This document shows positions 61,359 to 64,000 of a DNA stretch of 64,000 nt, one piece after another; positions within the stretch are counted from its first letter, which is position 1, and the number at the start of each line of letters is the position of its first letter. The notes under the pieces were generated by a model. That model was given only the letters and a program-made list of their open reading frames with translations. It did no database searches and was not told the DNA's origin. The DNA comes from Posidoniimonas polymericola (GTDB taxonomy: Bacteria; Planctomycetota; Planctomycetia; Pirellulales; Lacipirellulaceae), in NCBI RefSeq assembly GCF_007859935.1, contig NZ_SJPO01000006.1, positions 399,609 to 463,608 on the forward strand, written 5' to 3'. A program made the position numbers and the translations under genes.

Positions 61359-62378
61359 ATGATCTTCGCACGGGCGCTCTATTGGGCTTTCAGGGCTGCA
61401 TTAGTTCCGCGGGCCTGCCTGATCGCCGAGAACGCCGCGTTGCGGCAGCAGTTGGCTTGTTACCAACGTACAGGGCGCCGGCCGCGGATCGGGAGGCTGG
61501 ACCGTGTCTTCTGGGTGGGGCTGAGGCGGTTGTGGGGAGACTGGTCTTCGGCCCTGGTATTCGTGCAGCCGGACACGGTTTGTCGGTAGCATCAGCGGGG
61601 CTTCCGCCTCTTCTGGCGGTGGAAGTCGCGGCGGCCCGGCAGGCCACCTGTGGACGCCGAAGTTCGTGCGTTGATCCGGCGGATGTCGCGTGAGAACCCG
61701 CTGTGGGGAGCGCCGCGGATCCGGGCGGAGCTGCGACTCTTGGGCTACGAGGTCGCCAAGTCGACCGTCGCCCGGTACATGGTGCGGCGTCGCGGGAATC
61801 CCTCGCCCGGCTGGAAGACGTTTCTTGCCAACCACGCTCACGAGATCGCCGCCTGCGACTTCTTTGTCGTGCCGACCGCCACCATCCGGTTGCTGTACTG
61901 CTTTGTCGTGCTGTCGCACGACCGCCGACGCTTGCTGCACTTCAATGTTACGAGCAATCCGACGGCGCGGTGGACGGCCCAGCAGCTCACCGAGGCGTTC
62001 CCGTTCGACGAGGCGCCACGCTGTTTGCTGCGCGACAACGACGCGATCTACGGCCAGGTATTTCAGCAACGCGTCGCGGCGCTCGGGATGGAAGATCGCA
62101 CGACCACGCCCGGCTGTCCGTGGCAGAACCCGTACGTCGAGCGGCTGGTCGGTTCGGTGCGACGGGAATGTTTGGACCATGTGATCATCTTGGGGGAGGA
62201 TCACCTGCGCCGCGTGCTCAAGGAATTCTTCGCTTACTACAACGGTCGTCGCGCGCATCAAGGTTTGGATGGCGACACGCCGCTTAGCCGAGAGCCTGAG
62301 CCGCCCGACGGTGGCCCTGTCGTCGCCACGCCCGTGCTCGGTGGTTTGCACCACAGCTACTCACGCCGCGCGGCGTGA
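61359..62378 (+). mobile_element. Insertion-sequence transposase (DDE integrase-core type) interrupted by an amber codon
   Basis: Two frames in phase make one protein: residues 1-76 (61359-61586) and from 61590 on. TAG at 61587-61589 stands where I recall the family having Trp before H-x-x-GF-RL-FWRWKSR (here HQRGFRLFWRWKSR). The rest has an HTH (DAEVRALIRRMSRENPLWGAPRI) and a DDE core: Asp in IAACDFFVVPTAT, Asp in LLRDNDAIYGQV, Glu in NPYVERLVGSVRREC. It ends in the family's GGLHHSYSRRAA. Length about 340 aa with readthrough. No terminal inverted repeats were found with confidence. Confidence 0.85.
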
Positions 62379-62981
62379 GAGTCTCTTTTCTGTTGCCCGC
62401 TGCGCGGTCTGGCTCGGCGTCTGCACTGAGTGCGAAAACCACTTCAAAATGGGCGGCGCGTGGGCTTCGCGTCGCTCGCTCCACGGTCGCGTTCCACGAC
62501 GATGCTTCCTTGAACCTGCGTCGTAGAGGTTGCCCAGCTTCCCAGATTGAGTTTTCGGGAGGGACAACCATCTGCGCCGCGTGCTCTCGCAATTCTTCGC
62601 CTATTACAACGATCGCCGCGTGCACCAAGGTCTCGATGGCGACGCGCCCACGGGCCGCAACTAGGAGCCGCCCGAGCTTGGCCCGGTCGTGGCCACTCAG
62701 GTGCTCGGCGGTTTGCACCACAGCTACTCACGCCGCGCGGCCTGAGAGTACCTTTTCTCGTCGCCCGCTACGCGGGCTGCCTCAGCGTCTGCGCCGAATG
62801 CGAAAGCAGCGTCACTTTAAGTCGTTGACGGGCTTTCTGACGACCGGCGGTCGTCTGTTTTGCAGCTCCGCTTTTCTCCAAGGTTACTCCGCGACGCCTT
62901 GCCCAGCTTCTCGAATTGGGTTTTCGGGAGGGACAGGGACAGGCAACGGACTAGGGTACAAGGTGTCGATAGACCAACTCT
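62379..62981. repeat. Degenerate tandem copies of the transposase 3' end
   Basis: The segment 62568-62746 repeats the last 60 codons of the transposase with a stop and many changes (HLRRVLSQFFAYYND, then VLGGLHHSYSRRAA). The sequence after each copy is also related (TCTCTTTTCTGTTGCCCGC and its variant). A 37-base word starting TTGCCCAGCTTC and ending GGGAGGGACA appears at 62530-62566 and 62899-62935. These are remains of one or two related elements. No intact gene lies in these 603 bases. Confidence 0.75.
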
Positions 62982-63473
62982 TCACAGCCGAGGCAGCATG
63001 AGAGAGTCAAAGAACTCTGCAAAGTCGGGCGCAAGGACCGTAATTCCTTCGTTCCGCATTGCCTCCTTTTTCACTCTCGAAGCCCCTAGCAACCCAGCGA
63101 TCTCCTTGTACTCGATTTGTCCCTTCTCGTTGCCCGCAATCCTAAGGAGGAGCAAGTCATCTCGACAGCATCGCCCGATAGCTAGAGTGTCGTCCGGAAC
63201 CAGGCCGGCATACTTGAAGAGTGTGAATGCCAAACTTTCGTGGTCTGCAAACTCTGAAGGTTTAGCTAGATTGTTATCTACCCAGCACAGCCAATCCACC
63301 CAATAGTCAGTATCTGAACCAATCGCAAAAACATTCCTCGCCGGCAGGCCGCCATTGTGACAACTCAAGAAATCCTTGTACTCCGATGGCAGTTGACAAT
63401 CAAGCTGCAGTTCCAGATTGTTAACTTCGGACTCTGAAATCGGCACACGCCGTCTCGCCATGTCGAATTCCAT
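62982..63473 (-). CDS. SMI1/KNR4-family (putative immunity) protein
   Basis: ATG 63473, preceded by AGGG at 8 bases, gives 163 residues. The SMI1/KNR4 fold begins ISESEVNNLELQLDCQLPSEYKDFLSCHNGG (the LP-x-x-Y-x-x-FL signature), then FAIGSDTDYWVDWLCWVDNN and a C-terminal region. Such proteins are immunity partners of nuclease toxins in polymorphic toxin systems. The gene has lower GC than its neighbours and lies 32 bases downstream of the toxin fragment. Confidence 0.85.
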   Translation of the reverse strand: MEFDMARRRVPISESEVNNLELQLDCQLPSEYKDFLSCHNGGLPARNVFAIGSDTDYWVDWLCWVDNNLAKPSEFADHESLAFTLFKYAGLVPDDTLAIGRCCRDDLLLLRIAGNEKGQIEYKEIAGLLGASRVKKEAMRNEGITVLAPDFAEFFDSLMLPRL

Positions 63474-63505
63474 ATTGCATTCCCTGATAGTACGAGTTGA
63501 CAACT

Positions 63506-63874
63506 TTACCTGTATCCACCGCCCCAGATCTTTGCTCCGCCAGAATGACCAATCTTGTCGTGAACTGAAAACGGGACGAGATGCATCCATCCTTTCTTGT
63601 TATCGTGATGCCAAGTCATCGGTTCATTAATCCCCGGCTCTTTGGTCCAGTCATATCCAGCAGGCTTTCCAAGTTCCCTGTTGGCCGCCGCATAGTCGGC
63701 TCTCGGATTTCCTGTCGGCTTGATCTTAACTTTCCTCTTTATAGCAGCGTCCCCAAATTGAATCAGCCTCCCGTATTTCGGATGGCGGAAGACCTTGACG
63801 GTGTGCAAGTATCCCGTTGCATCGGCTATATGTATCAGATGTGAATAGCTAGCCCGGTAGTTTGCAAACCGCAA
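63506..63874 (-). CDS. WHH/HNH-type nuclease toxin C-terminal domain, N-terminus missing
   Basis: 122 residues from a possible TTG at 63874. The C-terminal 50 residues contain MTWHHDNKKGWMHLVPFSVHD and KIGHSGGAKIWGGGYR, the conserved WHH motif and ending of polymorphic-toxin HNH/EndoVII nucleases. No delivery or PAAR/RHS part is present upstream: the frame is open without an ATG back to a TAG at 63980-63982, through a segment containing the REP-like GAAACGGGGACAG. It is either a silent cassette or the end of a larger broken toxin gene. Low GC supports transfer. Confidence 0.75.
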   Translation of the reverse strand: MRFANYRASYSHLIHIADATGYLHTVKVFRHPKYGRLIQFGDAAIKRKVKIKPTGNPRADYAAANRELGKPAGYDWTKEPGINEPMTWHHDNKKGWMHLVPFSVHDKIGHSGGAKIWGGGYR

Positions 63875-63920
63875 TGCAGCTTGCTTGGCCCTCCCGGCCA
63901 GACTACGCCCACTAGAGCAG

Positions 63921-63934
63921 GAAACGGGGACAGG
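63921..63934. repeat. REP-like core GAAACGGGGACAGG
   Basis: This copy of the GAAACGGGGACAG word repeats the core of the inverted repeat at 35843-35931 and lies within the open frame upstream of the toxin domain. A related GGGACAGGGACAGG string is at 62930-62943. Confidence 0.5.
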
Positions 63935-64000
63935 TCCAATACTGTTCGGCCCAAGATATGTAGCGTTTGTGGCGTGGGTCTAGAGGAGGAGGGTCGCGTG

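Overview
The window reads as a chromosomal segment of a GC-rich planctomycete, probably near Pirellulales/Lacipirellulaceae. This is inferred from family content: a DUF1559 pseudopilin with an H-X9-DG end, a BlaI-M56 pair, an ECF sigma factor beside a one-pass Ser/Thr kinase with a DWG motif, PQQ/NHL propellers, and type II secretion/type IV pilus parts scattered over one locus. Taxonomy cannot be proven from the sequence alone. I see no tRNA, rRNA or CRISPR array.

Layout. 1-2196: sucrose-phosphate synthase with a phosphatase domain, cut by the window edge. 2729-16853: a probable light/oxidative-stress and membrane-lipid island with two SDR-fold proteins, two CFA-synthase-type methyltransferases, DUF1365, an FAD oxidoreductase, a fatty-acid desaturase, DUF1295, an iron-sulfur photolyase, a fasciclin protein and a SpoIIE-type phosphatase. 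It ends in a divergent pair: a MerR-like HTH/B12-binding-fold regulator and a sigma-70 factor, with a palindrome between them. 17263-34245: a type II secretion/type IV pilus-like machine (secretin, pseudopilins G, H, I, J, K, ATPase E, platform F, PilM/N/O/P-like proteins) with embedded HD-GYP, response regulator, histidine kinase and STAS genes. 34494-43881: a FucP-type sugar transporter, three small secreted proteins each with its own terminator, an ECF sigma factor, a BASS transporter, a membrane Ser/Thr kinase and a small secreted protein. 43939-48957: a GT2-GT39 fusion and a DUF1559-BlaI-M56 operon with an operator.

49138-57148 is a tightly overlapping operon and my best candidate for an undescribed system. 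It has a lipoprotein-like PQQ propeller, an NHL-like propeller, a Tat-exported Fe-S protein, a NapH/NosR-like membrane Fe-S protein, a membrane-anchored NuoE-NuoF fusion and an FAD/Fe-S flavoprotein. Together they look like a transmembrane electron conduit coupled to NAD(P)H. 57492-60860 is a sulfide/persulfide module in which the persulfide dioxygenase-rhodanese fusion and the TauE exporter are intact. Its sulfide:quinone oxidoreductase is only a C-terminal stub and its ArsR regulator is frameshifted.

61359-64000 is an accessory, decaying end: a transposase gene with an amber stop, a degenerate copy of its 3' end, REP-like GAAACGGGGACAG motifs, and a lower-GC SMI1/KNR4 immunity gene beside the C-terminal end of a WHH-type nuclease toxin.
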